Below, piece after piece: positions 36,637-45,905 of a DNA stretch of 64,000 nucleotides. Source of the stretch: Arthrobacter sp. 35W. GTDB lineage: Bacteria > Actinomycetota > Actinomycetes > Actinomycetales > Micrococcaceae. The position numbers and the translations under genes were made by a program. Position 1 is the stretch's first letter. Each line of letters begins with the position of its first letter. The DNA lies in assembly GCF_000482545.1 (NCBI RefSeq), contig NZ_KI519455.1:1549247-1613246 (forward strand), read 5' to 3'. The notes below the pieces were generated by a model. It ran no database searches and was not told the origin of the DNA. It saw only the letters and a list, made by a program, of their open reading frames with translations.

Positions 36637-37431
36637 TCAGCCGAGGGATCCAAGGAACGATGCAGCGTCCTGGGCGAGCTGTTCCGGGCACTCCCAGAGA
36701 ACCAGGTGTCCAACGTTCGGATAGACCTTCAAGACGGAGCCCGGTATGCGGGCCGCCAGGGTTTCCTGCTGGCTCCGCGGCAGCACGCCGTCGTCCGCGC
36801 CCCACAGGAGGAGGGTTGGCGCATGAATGGTCCCGGCCTCGGTGGGCGGGGTGGCCGCGCACAAGCCGTCCAGAATCCCCTTCCACGCGTGCGCGGGCAC
36901 CTTTGTGCCGTCGCGCACCCGGTCCTCAATGAACCAGAGGGGAACCGCCCGCCGCAGGGGAAACCACGACAGCGATTCCCGTACCCAGTCGTCTGCCACG
37001 GGATCCGTGAGACGGTCGACGTCGTCGGCAAAGGCGGGCCGGCCCTGCAGGCTCAGGGGAGAACCCACCAGCACTAGAGCGGCGACTTGCCCGGGGTGCA
37101 GAACTGCCAGCTCCTGGGCGACATAGCCGCCGCTGGAGGAACCCAGGATGAACGCTTTGGGTACGTCGAGGGCATCCAGAATCGCGGCGGCGTCCTCAGC
37201 TTGTCCAGCCAGCGAATAGCCGTTCTGTGGTTTGTCGGCACCGCCCTGGCCGCGGAGGTCCGGGGCGTAGACACGCAGGCCTGTGAGCAGGGGTGCAAGA
37301 CGGTCGAAGCTGCGGCGGGATTCGCCCCAGGCGTGCAGCAGCAACAGTGGGGGTGCATCGGCGGCGCCTTGGACGAGGCAGGGCACGGTGATGCCCGTGC
37401 GGAGCACCAGATTCCGGACCGCGGATTCCAT
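36637..37431 (-). CDS. Alpha/beta-hydrolase
   Basis: A 264-aa hydrolase with all three catalytic parts: nucleophile elbow GSSSGG, Asp in WGADDGVLP and His in NVGHLVLWE. The oxyanion region is LLLHAWGESRRSF. There is no signal peptide. The start is the ATG at 37431; a GTG at 37458 would add nine residues. Substrate is unknown. Confidence 0.9.
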   Translation of the reverse strand: MESAVRNLVLRTGITVPCLVQGAADAPPLLLLHAWGESRRSFDRLAPLLTGLRVYAPDLRGQGGADKPQNGYSLAGQAEDAAAILDALDVPKAFILGSSSGGYVAQELAVLHPGQVAALVLVGSPLSLQGRPAFADDVDRLTDPVADDWVRESLSWFPLRRAVPLWFIEDRVRDGTKVPAHAWKGILDGLCAATPPTEAGTIHAPTLLLWGADDGVLPRSQQETLAARIPGSVLKVYPNVGHLVLWECPEQLAQDAASFLGSLG

Positions 37432-37466
37432 AGGCACAGGGTACGCCCCGCACTGCACGCCAGACC

Positions 37467-37490
37467 GGGTCTCGACGAAGCTCGACCAGC
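37467..37490. repeat. REP-like element, inverted relative to 33110
   Basis: GGGTCTCGACGAAGCTCGACCA matches the reverse complement of the element at 33110-33133 with few changes. It lies in the gap between the divergent hydrolase and SDR genes. Confidence 0.6.
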
Positions 37491-37619
37491 GGACCCGGAC
37501 TCAATCAGCGGCCCAGCCTCGATCGCTGGAAGGTGCGGAGATAGTCTGGGGGCACCGGCCGCTGTCGATCGTGGCAGCCGCCGGATCCGGCCCATCCGCC
37601 TGCAGACCAGGAGAACCAC

Positions 37620-38438
37620 GTGTCCCAGCCAGTAGCGTTTGTCACCGGTGCCTCCACCGGAATCGGTTTTGAGGCAGCGAAACAACTGCGCGCGAAGGGT
37701 TTCACCGTGTACGCCGGGGCCCGGCGGGTCGAGATGATGGAGCCGCTGAAGGCGTTTGGGATCAACGTCCTGTCGCTGGACGTGACGGACGGGGCGTCCA
37801 TGAGTGCCGCCGTCGGCGAGGTCCTGAAGGCCCACGGCAGGATCGATGTGCTGGTGAACAACGCCGGCTACGGATCCTTCGGATCCTTGGAGGACGTAGA
37901 GCTGGCCGAAGGGCGGCGGCAGTTTGACGTCAATGTCTTTGGCCTGGCGCGGATGACCCAGCTGGTGGTTCCGGGGATGCGGGCCGCTGGGCGGGGGCGG
38001 ATCATCAACGTGTCCTCCATCGGCGGCAAGTTCTACGAACCGCTGGGCTCCTGGTACCATGCCACCAAATTCGCCGTCGAGGGCATGAGCGATTCACTCC
38101 GGCTCGAGCTCAAGCCCTTCGGCATCGACGTGTCCATCATTGAACCCGGGGGCACCGACACAGAGTGGGGCGGCATCGCGAGCGGCACCCTGATGGCGTC
38201 CTCGGGAGAGGGCCCATACCGGGACCAAGCAAAAATGATTGCTGCCGCCATTGAATCCGCCGGAATGTCCACGAAACCGGGGGTTGTCGCGGAGGCCATT
38301 GTGCACGCCGCGACGGCGGTGCGCCCGAAAACGCGCTATCCGGTCGGCAGGGGTGCCGCGGCCATCCTGGCCCTGCGCCGCCTGCTGCCCGACAGGGTCT
38401 ACGACGCCCTGATCGTGACAGTTCTGAAGCGGTTCTAG
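37620..38438 (+). CDS. Short-chain dehydrogenase/reductase
   Basis: A classical SDR of 272 aa. TGASTGIG binds the cofactor, NNAGYG follows, and the active site is S (NVSSIGG) with YHATK. The Arg after the second strand (GARRVE) suggests NADP(H). It starts with GTG at 37620, with AGGAGA six bases upstream. The substrate is unknown. Confidence 0.92.
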   Translation: MSQPVAFVTGASTGIGFEAAKQLRAKGFTVYAGARRVEMMEPLKAFGINVLSLDVTDGASMSAAVGEVLKAHGRIDVLVNNAGYGSFGSLEDVELAEGRRQFDVNVFGLARMTQLVVPGMRAAGRGRIINVSSIGGKFYEPLGSWYHATKFAVEGMSDSLRLELKPFGIDVSIIEPGGTDTEWGGIASGTLMASSGEGPYRDQAKMIAAAIESAGMSTKPGVVAEAIVHAATAVRPKTRYPVGRGAAAILALRRLLPDRVYDALIVTVLKRF

Positions 38439-38542
38439 CGGCGGGACCTCGGCGGGATCTCGCTCGCCAGCCGCTCCCACGGCTCGCAGGTTCGCCACGG
38501 CTCCCTCGCGGCAGTGGGCCCAGGCTCGACCACGGAGGACGA

Positions 38543-38935
38543 CTAGTCCCCGCGCAGCCGGTCCATTTCGCGGCGGTCCTTCTTGGTGGGGCGGCCGGCG
38601 CCGCGGTCGCGCTGGGGCAGGCCAAGGGCAGGCAGCACGGGGCGCGGCGGCGTGTGGTCCGTGAAGCAGCGGGCGGCTGCCTCGGCGCCCACGCGCTTGG
38701 CGATCAGCACGCGGACCTCCAGAATGCGTTCCCAGCCGGATTCGCGCACGCGGATGGTGTCGCCGGAGACCACCGACTGCGCGGCCTTGGCCGGTTTGTC
38801 GTTGAGCCGCACGTGGCCTGCACGGCAGGCGGCGGTCGCGGCCGAACGCGTCTTGTAGACGCGGATGGCCCACAGCCAGGCATCGACGCGGACGGAGGCG
38901 GGCGCGTTCTTGGGGAGGAATCCGGGAGTACTCAT
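38543..38935 (-). CDS. S4-domain RNA-binding protein (Hsp15/HslR-like)
   Basis: A 130-aa protein with one S4 domain: RVDAWLWAIRVYKTRSAATAACRAGHV, then KPAKAAQSVVSGDTIRV. A basic tail follows (GRPTKKDRREMDRLRGD). In E. coli, Hsp15 rescues stalled 50S subunits carrying nascent chains. The ATG at 38935 is the best start. The gap to the convergent SDR gene holds a degenerate relative of the dispersed repeat. Confidence 0.9.
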   Translation of the reverse strand: MSTPGFLPKNAPASVRVDAWLWAIRVYKTRSAATAACRAGHVRLNDKPAKAAQSVVSGDTIRVRESGWERILEVRVLIAKRVGAEAAARCFTDHTPPRPVLPALGLPQRDRGAGRPTKKDRREMDRLRGD

Positions 38936-39070
38936 GCTGCAAGCGAGTCTAGCCGGATGCCGCCGAAGAGGGACGACGACGGCGGGACGCGCCGCCGTCG
39001 TCGAACGCCCCGCCGCCGCCGGACGGCCGCCGCCCAGGTTCAGCCGGGCCCACGCCGGGCCCACTCCAGC

Positions 39071-39871
39071 TCAGTCGAGCGATTCGAAGACGTCCGCCAG
39101 CAGGGGCGCCCCCGCAGCCCGGGGCGGCCAGGCCACTACGTAGGATTCCCGCCCCAGCACCCGCAATTGCTGGTCCCGCGTGAGCGTTCCGTCGATGATG
39201 ACGTGCCGTTGGCTGCGGTGTTCCAGCAGGCCCGCGAGGATGTGCGTTGCCACGGAGCGGGTGTCGACTTCCAGTCCAATGGACTCATCCGGAACCGGGC
39301 GCAGGTGGTACATCCGCCCCGGATCCCACGGTTCCAGCCCGTGGGCGCTGCGTGACTCATTCCAGCGCAGGAAGGTGGATTGGCGCATGGCGCCGTGGAC
39401 CAGGCGCTCCATCCCGGAACAGCCTTCCGTGCGGAGCCGTTCAAAGGCCGCATCGGTGGCCCGGCCCACGGTGATGTGGTCGGGGTGGCCGGTGATCCCG
39501 TCGGGGCCAAAGGTGCCCACCACCCGCGGACGCTCCTCGCGCAGGATGGAGGCGATCCGCTCCACCAGCTCCTCGAACGGCACGTCGGACACGCCGCCGT
39601 CGGGGTAGTCCAGCCATTCATGGCGGTCCGGCGGGCGTCCGTGCGCGTGCCAGGCCGCTGCATCCTCCCGGCGGCGGCATGCACCCAGGGTGTCGGGCGT
39701 GGCGTCTACGCCGGGGGCAATCTGCCCGGCGGCGCCGTCGGTTGCGTGGATCAGCACAAAGCGGAACCTGGGATTGTGCGCGTGCAGGGCTATGGTGCCG
39801 GCCATACCGTAGGCGTCGTCGTCGGGGTGTGCGACGACGAGGGCGACAGACAGATCCCGTTCCGGGCTCAT
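39071..39871 (-). CDS. PIG-L-family zinc deacetylase (MshB/LmbE-like)
   Basis: A 266-aa N-deacetylase. AHPDDDAYG gives the zinc-binding His-Asp and catalytic Asp, and GHPDH supplies the third ligand. Relatives remove acetyl groups from GlcNAc-linked compounds, including MshB of mycothiol synthesis and Mca of conjugate breakdown. The length suits either; nothing nearby decides between them. Confidence 0.9.
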   Translation of the reverse strand: MSPERDLSVALVVAHPDDDAYGMAGTIALHAHNPRFRFVLIHATDGAAGQIAPGVDATPDTLGACRRREDAAAWHAHGRPPDRHEWLDYPDGGVSDVPFEELVERIASILREERPRVVGTFGPDGITGHPDHITVGRATDAAFERLRTEGCSGMERLVHGAMRQSTFLRWNESRSAHGLEPWDPGRMYHLRPVPDESIGLEVDTRSVATHILAGLLEHRSQRHVIIDGTLTRDQQLRVLGRESYVVAWPPRAAGAPLLADVFESLD

Positions 39872-39940
39872 GGCTCCGGTTTAGCAGCAGACGGAGGCCT
39901 CTTTCAAGAGCCCGCGGCCAGGCACTTGGGGAACAGGCAC

Positions 39941-40840
39941 TTAGGGAACAGTCAGGAATGACGCGTCGAAGGAGTTCAGATCGATGGCGACACCGTTGTA
40001 GCTGAACTCGAACTGCTGCTGGTTGGCGATGCGCATGGTGCCCGGCGCGTTCCAGCCGCCGTAGGCCACGGGGGCCGGGGCCAGATGGTCGGGCTCCCAG
40101 CCGGCGAAGGGGAAGACGGAAGTGTCGGTGTCCCAGAGGGGCACGTCGGAGAAGCTGCCTGCGGTGGCGCCCTGCAGGCCGTCCCACATGCCGGAGCCGC
40201 TATAGATGATGGGCCGTACACCTGTGGAGGCGACGCCGTCGACCATGGCGCGGGTGACGGGCACGCCGCCGTTTTCCACGTCCAGGGCGAAGAACTGCAG
40301 GCGGTTGGCATAGGGGCCGGTGGCGGCAATGCCGGCTTCCCAGCAGCGCGGGTCGCGGGTGTAGACGGCAATCATCAGGCCGGCGTCGAGCGCCATCTTC
40401 AGCTGCGGCACGGTGCGGTCCCACGCCGTGCAGCTATCCCACATGACCGAATGCATCACATATAGGCGGAAGCCGTCCGCGTAGGCCTGGGTGAACCAGG
40501 CCGGGTCGGTGATGGGGTTGGCCGAGTCGATGGCCTTGACCGAGCCTGCCAGCCGCGCCTCGACGGCGCCCTGCGGTGCGACCTCGGGTGCTGCCACGGT
40601 GTTGGCTCCCTCCGCCGGTGCGGGCTCCTGTGCCGCTGCCGGCTGTTCCGAGGCCTCAATGGAAGTGTCCAGGCGCGCCAGGCTGCGCTCGGAATGTTCG
40701 ACGGCGGCTGCCGTGCCGGGTGAGACGCTGGGGCTGGTGGCGACGGCGCCTGCCACGGACAGGGCGCCCACGGCTACGGCCAGTGTAGCCAGCAATGCCG
40801 TGGTTTTGGCGAGGGGGCGGCGGCGGACATGGGCAGGCAA
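39941..40840 (-). CDS. Secreted GH25-like / DUF1906-like TIM-barrel protein
   Basis: A 299-aa exported protein. A basic N-terminus and hydrophobic run (TALLATLAVAVGALSVAGAVA) form the signal peptide, and an Ala/Pro/Glu linker follows to about residue 95. The folded part reads SANPITDPAWFTQAYADGFRLYVMHS, MIAVYTRDP, FALDVENGG and RPIIYSGSGMW, a barrel with the D-x-E strand end of GH25-type muramidases. It may cleave cell wall, but catalytic residues are not certain. The start appears to be TTG at 40840 without a good ribosome site, so the N-terminus is unsure. Confidence 0.65.
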   Translation of the reverse strand: MPAHVRRRPLAKTTALLATLAVAVGALSVAGAVATSPSVSPGTAAAVEHSERSLARLDTSIEASEQPAAAQEPAPAEGANTVAAPEVAPQGAVEARLAGSVKAIDSANPITDPAWFTQAYADGFRLYVMHSVMWDSCTAWDRTVPQLKMALDAGLMIAVYTRDPRCWEAGIAATGPYANRLQFFALDVENGGVPVTRAMVDGVASTGVRPIIYSGSGMWDGLQGATAGSFSDVPLWDTDTSVFPFAGWEPDHLAPAPVAYGGWNAPGTMRIANQQQFEFSYNGVAIDLNSFDASFLTVP

Positions 40841-40998
40841 CGGGCGCGAAAAGATAACGGAAAACCTAACGTGTTCTGTGTGTTCAATGCCCCACCGGTG
40901 ATGCGCTTAGATGGCAATCACGGGGCAGTCCCCTCCTTCCACGGTAACCCGGGGACATGGGATGTCGTTAGGACGACCGTCACACGGCGTAGGAATGA

Positions 40999-41030
40999 CC
41001 CCCCGGCACACCGGGGGGGGCGTTTTGTTT
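40999..41030 (+). terminator. GC-rich hairpin with T-rich tail
   Basis: CCCCCCGG (40999-41006) and CCGGGGGG (41011-41018) enclose CACA and are followed by CGTTTTGTTT. The T-tail points rightward although both flanking genes run left, so the stem may serve as a weaker stop for the leftward operon ending at 41054. Confidence 0.6.
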
Positions 41031-41053
41031 CCGCGGCGTGCCGGCGGCGGGCA

Positions 41054-42100
41054 TTAGTAGAATTCCACAGTATTGACGAGGTTCAGCAGGGGCAGTCCAT
41101 CCAGCAGGCGGGTGGCATTTTGTGCGAAGAGTTCCGCGATCAGCCGCTCCTCGCCGGTGTTGATGGCGGCAGTGTGCGGGCTGATGAGAACATTGGGCAG
41201 ATCCCACAACGGGCTGTCCGGGGACAGCGGCTCGGATTCGAACACGTCGAGCGCCGCAAACCCGATGCGTCCGTCGGCAAGCGCCTCCACGAGGGCACGT
41301 TCGTCAATGGTGGAACCTCGTCCAACGTTGACAATTGTCACCCCCGGTTTGACGTTGGCCAGGACCGTTCGGCTGATGATCCGGTGCGTCGCATCCGTCC
41401 CGGGTAGGCAGACGACGATGGCGTCCACATCCCGTACGGCGCTGGCGAGCTCGCTCATGGCAATGATTCTTTCGACGCCCGGTGCTTCCACCTGCCGCCG
41501 GTGTGCACCCACGACGTGCACCCCCAGCGCTGAAAGCTTTCCGGCCACGGCCCGGCCTATTCCCCCAAGCCCGACGACGAGCACCGTCTGGCGCGACAAC
41601 TGGGGTACGGCGCGGCGTTGGCCCCAGATGTGGTTCCGTTGGTCTGTCAGGAGCCGGGGGAGTTCCTTGGCTCCTGCCAGCACGCCAAACACGGCGAATT
41701 CGGCCAGGGGCTGTCCGTGGACGCCGCCGGATGCGGTGAAGGCGACGCGCTTGAGGTGGTGCTCGGCAAGGCCGGCTGCCTTGACCTGGCCGCCACCCCC
41801 GGCTGGGGTTGTGTGGACCCAGCGCAGGCGCGGGTTGCCCTCGACGGTGCGCTTGAGCTGGGCCGCAGACTGGTCCGGCACGCCAAAAAGAGCATCGGCC
41901 GAATCGACCAGTTCCTCAAAACGGGTCTGGGCCGCCGTCGTCCGTGCGAATGACTCCTCGCCCAGGTGGTCGCCGGGGTACCGCTGCGGGGGCAGGAGTG
42001 TCTGGTCGCGGATGAGGTCAATCCGTGGCTCGGCCCGCTGAATGAAATCACAAAGCTCTTCGGGCAATGGCGTTGGTATAAAAACGCGGAGTCTGTTCAC
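41054..42100 (-). CDS. D-2-hydroxyacid dehydrogenase
   Basis: A 348-aa NAD-dependent enzyme. The nucleotide motif is VVGLGGIGRAVAGKL, and the catalytic triad is R (NVGRGSTID), E (FESEPLSP) and H (SPHTAA). The start is GTG 42100 with AAGGTGG upstream. It is the last gene of the operon, 31 bp after a related dehydrogenase, and probably reduces or oxidises a sugar-derived 2-keto/2-hydroxy acid. The two proteins are clearly different in sequence, so they likely act on different acids or steps. Confidence 0.92.
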   Translation of the reverse strand: MNRLRVFIPTPLPEELCDFIQRAEPRIDLIRDQTLLPPQRYPGDHLGEESFARTTAAQTRFEELVDSADALFGVPDQSAAQLKRTVEGNPRLRWVHTTPAGGGGQVKAAGLAEHHLKRVAFTASGGVHGQPLAEFAVFGVLAGAKELPRLLTDQRNHIWGQRRAVPQLSRQTVLVVGLGGIGRAVAGKLSALGVHVVGAHRRQVEAPGVERIIAMSELASAVRDVDAIVVCLPGTDATHRIISRTVLANVKPGVTIVNVGRGSTIDERALVEALADGRIGFAALDVFESEPLSPDSPLWDLPNVLISPHTAAINTGEERLIAELFAQNATRLLDGLPLLNLVNTVEFY

Positions 42101-42131
42101 TGGTTCCACCTTTGATGGTTCGTTGGCACGT

Positions 42132-43187
42132 TTAGGGGTCGCGGGGGATGAGGGGAAACCGCGGCTGGTGGCCCGCGAAGACGCGTTCGACCTCGTCCAC
42201 CATGAGGTCGAAGAATCGGGGTTCGCAGGCGGCCGTAACCCCGGCAATGTGTGGGCTGAGGAATACGTTCGGCAGGGAGCGCAGGACGGAACCAACGGGC
42301 ACAGGTTCTGGGTCGAAGACGTCGATCCCGGCAATGATGTCCTGCCTCTGAAGCCGCGCGACCAGTGCGCTCGAGTCAACGACCGCCCCGCGGGAGACAT
42401 TGACGAAGACGGTGCCGGGGCGCATCGCCTCGATCTGGGCCTTGCCGATCAGGCCCTTCGTTTCTCCGGTGAGGGGAGCGAGGCAGACGACGACGTCGGC
42501 AGTGGCCATGAGGGTGTCGAGCGAGGTGAACGCCAGGTCGTAGACCCCGGCCAGTGCGGCAGGGGCGTATGGATCAAAGGCGAGGGGTTTGACGTGGAAG
42601 GGGGCGAGCAACTCCAGCAGCCGCCGTCCGATGTTGCCGACGGCCACGAGGCCGACGGTTTTTCCCGTGAGTTCACCGTTGAGGTATCCGGGATCCTTGA
42701 GGAAGACGTCCCTGTCCGGCCAGAGCAGCTCGCCTTCGATGAGCCGGCGAAAGTGGGCTCCAGCGTTGCGCAGGCCCAGGAGAATGAGGGCCAGCGCCCA
42801 CTCGGCAACTGGATCGGAGGATCCGTTGGTGGTGTCGACCACGGCAATGCAGGCCCGCTTCGCCGCTGCAACGTCAACACGGGCGGCAAAACGATCGCCA
42901 TGGGTGTCGCCGATCATGGCCAGCCGGGGGGCTGCCGCCATGATGCCGGCCGTGATGCGGGGCGCCCCGTGGCTGACAATGAGCGCATCCAGATCCGGAA
43001 CAAATGCCGCCAGCCTCGCCATGGACTCCGGATCCGCTGGCGGTGGCGAGAGAGTCCGCGAAGACCCGGGGAATTCCAACCAGACGATCTCGGCGAGGGC
43101 CGACAGCCGTTTGAGGGCAGCCTCGCCCACATACCGGTCCCATGACGCCTGGGTGGCGACAATGCCCACCCGGCGGCGGGCGTTCAT
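42132..43187 (-). CDS. D-2-hydroxyacid dehydrogenase
   Basis: A 351-aa enzyme of the same superfamily. The nucleotide motif reads VGLVAVGNIGRRLLELL, where the first Gly of GxGxxG is changed (V-G-N-I-G). The catalytic residues are R (NVSRGAVVD), E (FDPEPV) and H (SPHIAG). Its start overlaps the stop of the amidohydrolase gene (ATGA), so the two are coupled. The substrate is unknown. Confidence 0.92.
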   Translation of the reverse strand: MNARRRVGIVATQASWDRYVGEAALKRLSALAEIVWLEFPGSSRTLSPPPADPESMARLAAFVPDLDALIVSHGAPRITAGIMAAAPRLAMIGDTHGDRFAARVDVAAAKRACIAVVDTTNGSSDPVAEWALALILLGLRNAGAHFRRLIEGELLWPDRDVFLKDPGYLNGELTGKTVGLVAVGNIGRRLLELLAPFHVKPLAFDPYAPAALAGVYDLAFTSLDTLMATADVVVCLAPLTGETKGLIGKAQIEAMRPGTVFVNVSRGAVVDSSALVARLQRQDIIAGIDVFDPEPVPVGSVLRSLPNVFLSPHIAGVTAACEPRFFDLMVDEVERVFAGHQPRFPLIPRDP

Positions 43188-44053
43188 CGGGCCCCCTCCC
43201 GCCGGGGGCGGGCCGATTCAAGGGCGCGGTGGAGGTTGCCGCCAAGGATCTTTGGCAGGTCTTCGGCCGACAGGAACGAAGCCTCCTCCCGGACGATCTC
43301 CAGCGACTGCCGATAGGACATGTGGGGAAGCAATGACGGCCAGTCCGATCCCCAGACCAGCCGGTCTGGACCGAGGGACTCGTAGAGCATTTTCGACACC
43401 TCCAGTGCTTCGGGATGAGGATAGGCCCACGGCCGTGGCGTTCCGTAGTGGAAGCCGGAGATCTTCACCAGCAGGTTGGGCAGGTCTTCGTCCGAAACCA
43501 CCAGACGTGCAGCGTCCCGCACTCCGCCCGGCCACAGGGTCATGCCGGCCAGATGGTTGACCATGATGGTGGCCTCGGGGAATTCCCGGGCGGCTTTGCG
43601 CAGGTCCTCGTGCCAGAGGGGGGAGCAGGCAAAGTTGACGATGAGCCCGGCTCCGCCGGCAGCTGCGAAAAATTCGGCACCCGCTTTCGAGAGCAGCCAG
43701 CCATCATTTTCGGGTGCCAGGTAGTGGGATACCCCTGCCGGCCGGAACGTTTCGATCAGGCGGCGCAAACGCTGGGTCGACCCTGGTGCGTGGTATTCGG
43801 GAGACCAACGGCCGTCAAAGTCCACAAAGTGCTCAAAGCGGTCGGGGTGCTGGGCAACGGCTTGTGCACCATAGTGGTTGTTGTCTGCGCTGTGGGTGAT
43901 CCGGGCATTGACGACAATCGCCTTGTCGACGCCGGCGGCGTCCATGGTGGCCAGCAATTGCCCGTAGCTCCCACGGGTCGCATCATCCGGAACCGGAGGG
44001 TCGTAGGGCCAGCGGGGCCAGACATGGGTGTGGGCATCGATCAGCTGGCTCAT
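43184..44053 (-). CDS. Amidohydrolase-2 family hydrolase / sugar lactonase
   Basis: A 289-aa metal-dependent TIM-barrel protein of the family that includes L-fuconolactonase and 2-pyrone-4,6-dicarboxylate lactonase. It starts DAHTHVWPRWP with the first metal His pair and ends WGSDWPSLLPH with the barrel Asp. Located between permeases and hydroxyacid dehydrogenases and overlapping both neighbours by four bases, it may open a sugar lactone or acid formed in the pathway. Confidence 0.88.
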   Translation of the reverse strand: MSQLIDAHTHVWPRWPYDPPVPDDATRGSYGQLLATMDAAGVDKAIVVNARITHSADNNHYGAQAVAQHPDRFEHFVDFDGRWSPEYHAPGSTQRLRRLIETFRPAGVSHYLAPENDGWLLSKAGAEFFAAAGGAGLIVNFACSPLWHEDLRKAAREFPEATIMVNHLAGMTLWPGGVRDAARLVVSDEDLPNLLVKISGFHYGTPRPWAYPHPEALEVSKMLYESLGPDRLVWGSDWPSLLPHMSYRQSLEIVREEASFLSAEDLPKILGGNLHRALESARPRREGAR

Positions 44054-44949
44054 CCCTTGACCGAACCTGCCGTGAGGCCCTTCATGACCCGCTGGTTGAT
44101 GAACATGTAGATGGCCAACGTGCCGAAAATGGTGAGGCTGATGGCGGCGAACAACGGACCGTACTGGAGTGATCCGTACTCATCACTGAAATTCAAGAGC
44201 CCAACCTGGACGGTGGCCAGCTCCTTCTTGGTATTGAAGGTCAACGCGATGAGCAGGTCGTTCCAGATTGAGAAGAACATGAGCAGTGCCACGGTGAAGA
44301 TGCCGTTGCGGACGAGCGGAAGCCCCACGGACCAAAAGAGCCTGTAGATTCCACCGCCGTCGAGGGTCGCGGCTTCGAAGAGTTCGCGGGGAATGGATCG
44401 GAAGTACGTTGCCATCAGAAAGACGCAAAGAGGCAGTCCGTGTCCGACATAGGTGATGATCAGCGGCCACAGGGAATTTGTCAGACCGGTCTTGAAGTAC
44501 ACGGTGTAGAGGGGAAGCAGGATGATCTGTGCCGGCACCATGATGCCCCCAACGATGAGCAGCAGAATGGGATTTCGCCCTCTCCAGACCATGACTTCCA
44601 ACGCGAAACCAGCCGCGGCGCCCAGCAGGAGGATCAGCGCCAAGGACGGGATTGTCACCAGCAAACTGTTCACAGCATTCGTGGCGAGGTTCCCCTGGGT
44701 CAGTGCGCTGAGGTAGTTGTCCGGTCCAATCGCCGCGGGCAGCGTCCAGAGCGGTTGGTTGAGGAATTCATCCTGCGTCTTGAACGAAGCGGCAAGAATC
44801 CACCCCAACGGGTACAGGACCACGATGAGTAGCGCGGCAACCAGCACCTTCGTGAGGCTCCGCGAGGAGACCAGGGGCGCCCGCCGGCGCGGACGTGGAA
44901 CTGCCGGCTGCAACGTCGGCGTGGTTTTGGTGATCGTCGGATTACTCAT
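44050..44949 (-). CDS. Carbohydrate ABC transporter permease (MalG type)
   Basis: A 299-aa inner-membrane subunit with six spans and the EAA loop (EAATLDGGGIYRLFWSVGLP, from about residue 192) that docks on the ATPase. It pairs with the permease upstream and the binding protein at 45975. No ATPase gene is present in the operon. Confidence 0.95.
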   Translation of the reverse strand: MSNPTITKTTPTLQPAVPRPRRRAPLVSSRSLTKVLVAALLIVVLYPLGWILAASFKTQDEFLNQPLWTLPAAIGPDNYLSALTQGNLATNAVNSLLVTIPSLALILLLGAAAGFALEVMVWRGRNPILLLIVGGIMVPAQIILLPLYTVYFKTGLTNSLWPLIITYVGHGLPLCVFLMATYFRSIPRELFEAATLDGGGIYRLFWSVGLPLVRNGIFTVALLMFFSIWNDLLIALTFNTKKELATVQVGLLNFSDEYGSLQYGPLFAAISLTIFGTLAIYMFINQRVMKGLTAGSVKG

Positions 44950-44975
44950 TTGGCAGATTCCTTCGAGTTGTCACG

Positions 44976-45860
44976 TCAGTCTTTGGTCAGGTCGCGTCGT
45001 GACGATCGGAAGATAAAGAGCGTCACGACCAGACACAGAACGGTGATGAGGATTGCGATCGTGCTGCCGTAGCCGTAGTCGCTGTAGAGGAAGGACGTCT
45101 TGTACATGAAGAGATTCAAGGGGGTTGTGTCGTTCCCTGGTCCACCCCGGGTCAACGCAAGGACGGAATCGAAGACCTTGAGTGAGGAGTTGAAACTGAA
45201 AACCACCGACGAGAGCAGCACCGGCAGCGACATGGGCAGGATGATGTGCCTCAGGAGCTTTCCGCCCTTCGCCCCATCAACCCGGGCCGAATCAAGGATC
45301 TCGTCGGGGATGTCGATGAGCCCGGCATAGAGCAAAACGGCGTAGAAGCCTTGGGAGCGCCAGAGGTCCATGAGGACCAAAACCAGAAACGAACCAGGGC
45401 CGGTCGCCATGAAGTCGATGGTGTCCGCCCCCAGGAACTTGAGCAGGGAATTGATGGGCCCTTCCTGCGGAGCAAACTGGAAGAAGCGGGAAAAGAGCAG
45501 GCTCACGGCGACAGTGGGCAGGACCACCGGAAAGAACACCATTGTCCGGACAAAGGTTGAGCTCTTCTTCAGGACAAATACATAGAGCAGGGCGAGGGCA
45601 TAGCCGAGGACAATCTGGGCTGCGGTAACGACGACCGAATATTTGAGGGTGAAGAAGAAGGCTTCGTGGGCTTCGTCGTCGTTGAAGAGCCGGACAAAAT
45701 TGTCGAACCCGACAAAGGTAAAGCCGCGGATCACGTTTCCGGTGTACAAGCTGTAGGCGAAAGACCACACCACAGGAATGACCATGACGCCGACGAAGAC
45801 GAGGAGGGCTGGCCCAAGCAGGACGACAATGGCCTTCTTGTTGCCAAGTACTGAGTTCAT
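44976..45860 (-). CDS. Carbohydrate ABC transporter permease (MalF type)
   Basis: A 294-aa permease with six spans; the first is VVLLGPALLVFVGVMVIPVVW. The EAA-type loop is DSARVDGAKGGKLLRHIILP. It lies 25 bp before the second permease and 114 bp after the binding-protein gene, from which it is separated by a hairpin. Confidence 0.95.
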   Translation of the reverse strand: MNSVLGNKKAIVVLLGPALLVFVGVMVIPVVWSFAYSLYTGNVIRGFTFVGFDNFVRLFNDDEAHEAFFFTLKYSVVVTAAQIVLGYALALLYVFVLKKSSTFVRTMVFFPVVLPTVAVSLLFSRFFQFAPQEGPINSLLKFLGADTIDFMATGPGSFLVLVLMDLWRSQGFYAVLLYAGLIDIPDEILDSARVDGAKGGKLLRHIILPMSLPVLLSSVVFSFNSSLKVFDSVLALTRGGPGNDTTPLNLFMYKTSFLYSDYGYGSTIAILITVLCLVVTLFIFRSSRRDLTKD

Positions 45861-45905
45861 TTGATCCTCTAACGATGTGCGGAGCGCGACGCTTCGCTGC
45901 TGGGG

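Noticed and set aside
40841-41053. c-di-AMP (ydaO-type) riboswitch before the cell-wall hydrolase-like gene
   Set aside because: Such riboswitches often precede actinobacterial wall hydrolases, but I could not find the conserved core sequence here.
42132-43187. Loss of function because the first Gly of GxGxxG is replaced
   Set aside because: The catalytic Arg, Glu and His are all kept and the frame is intact, so the enzyme is probably active.
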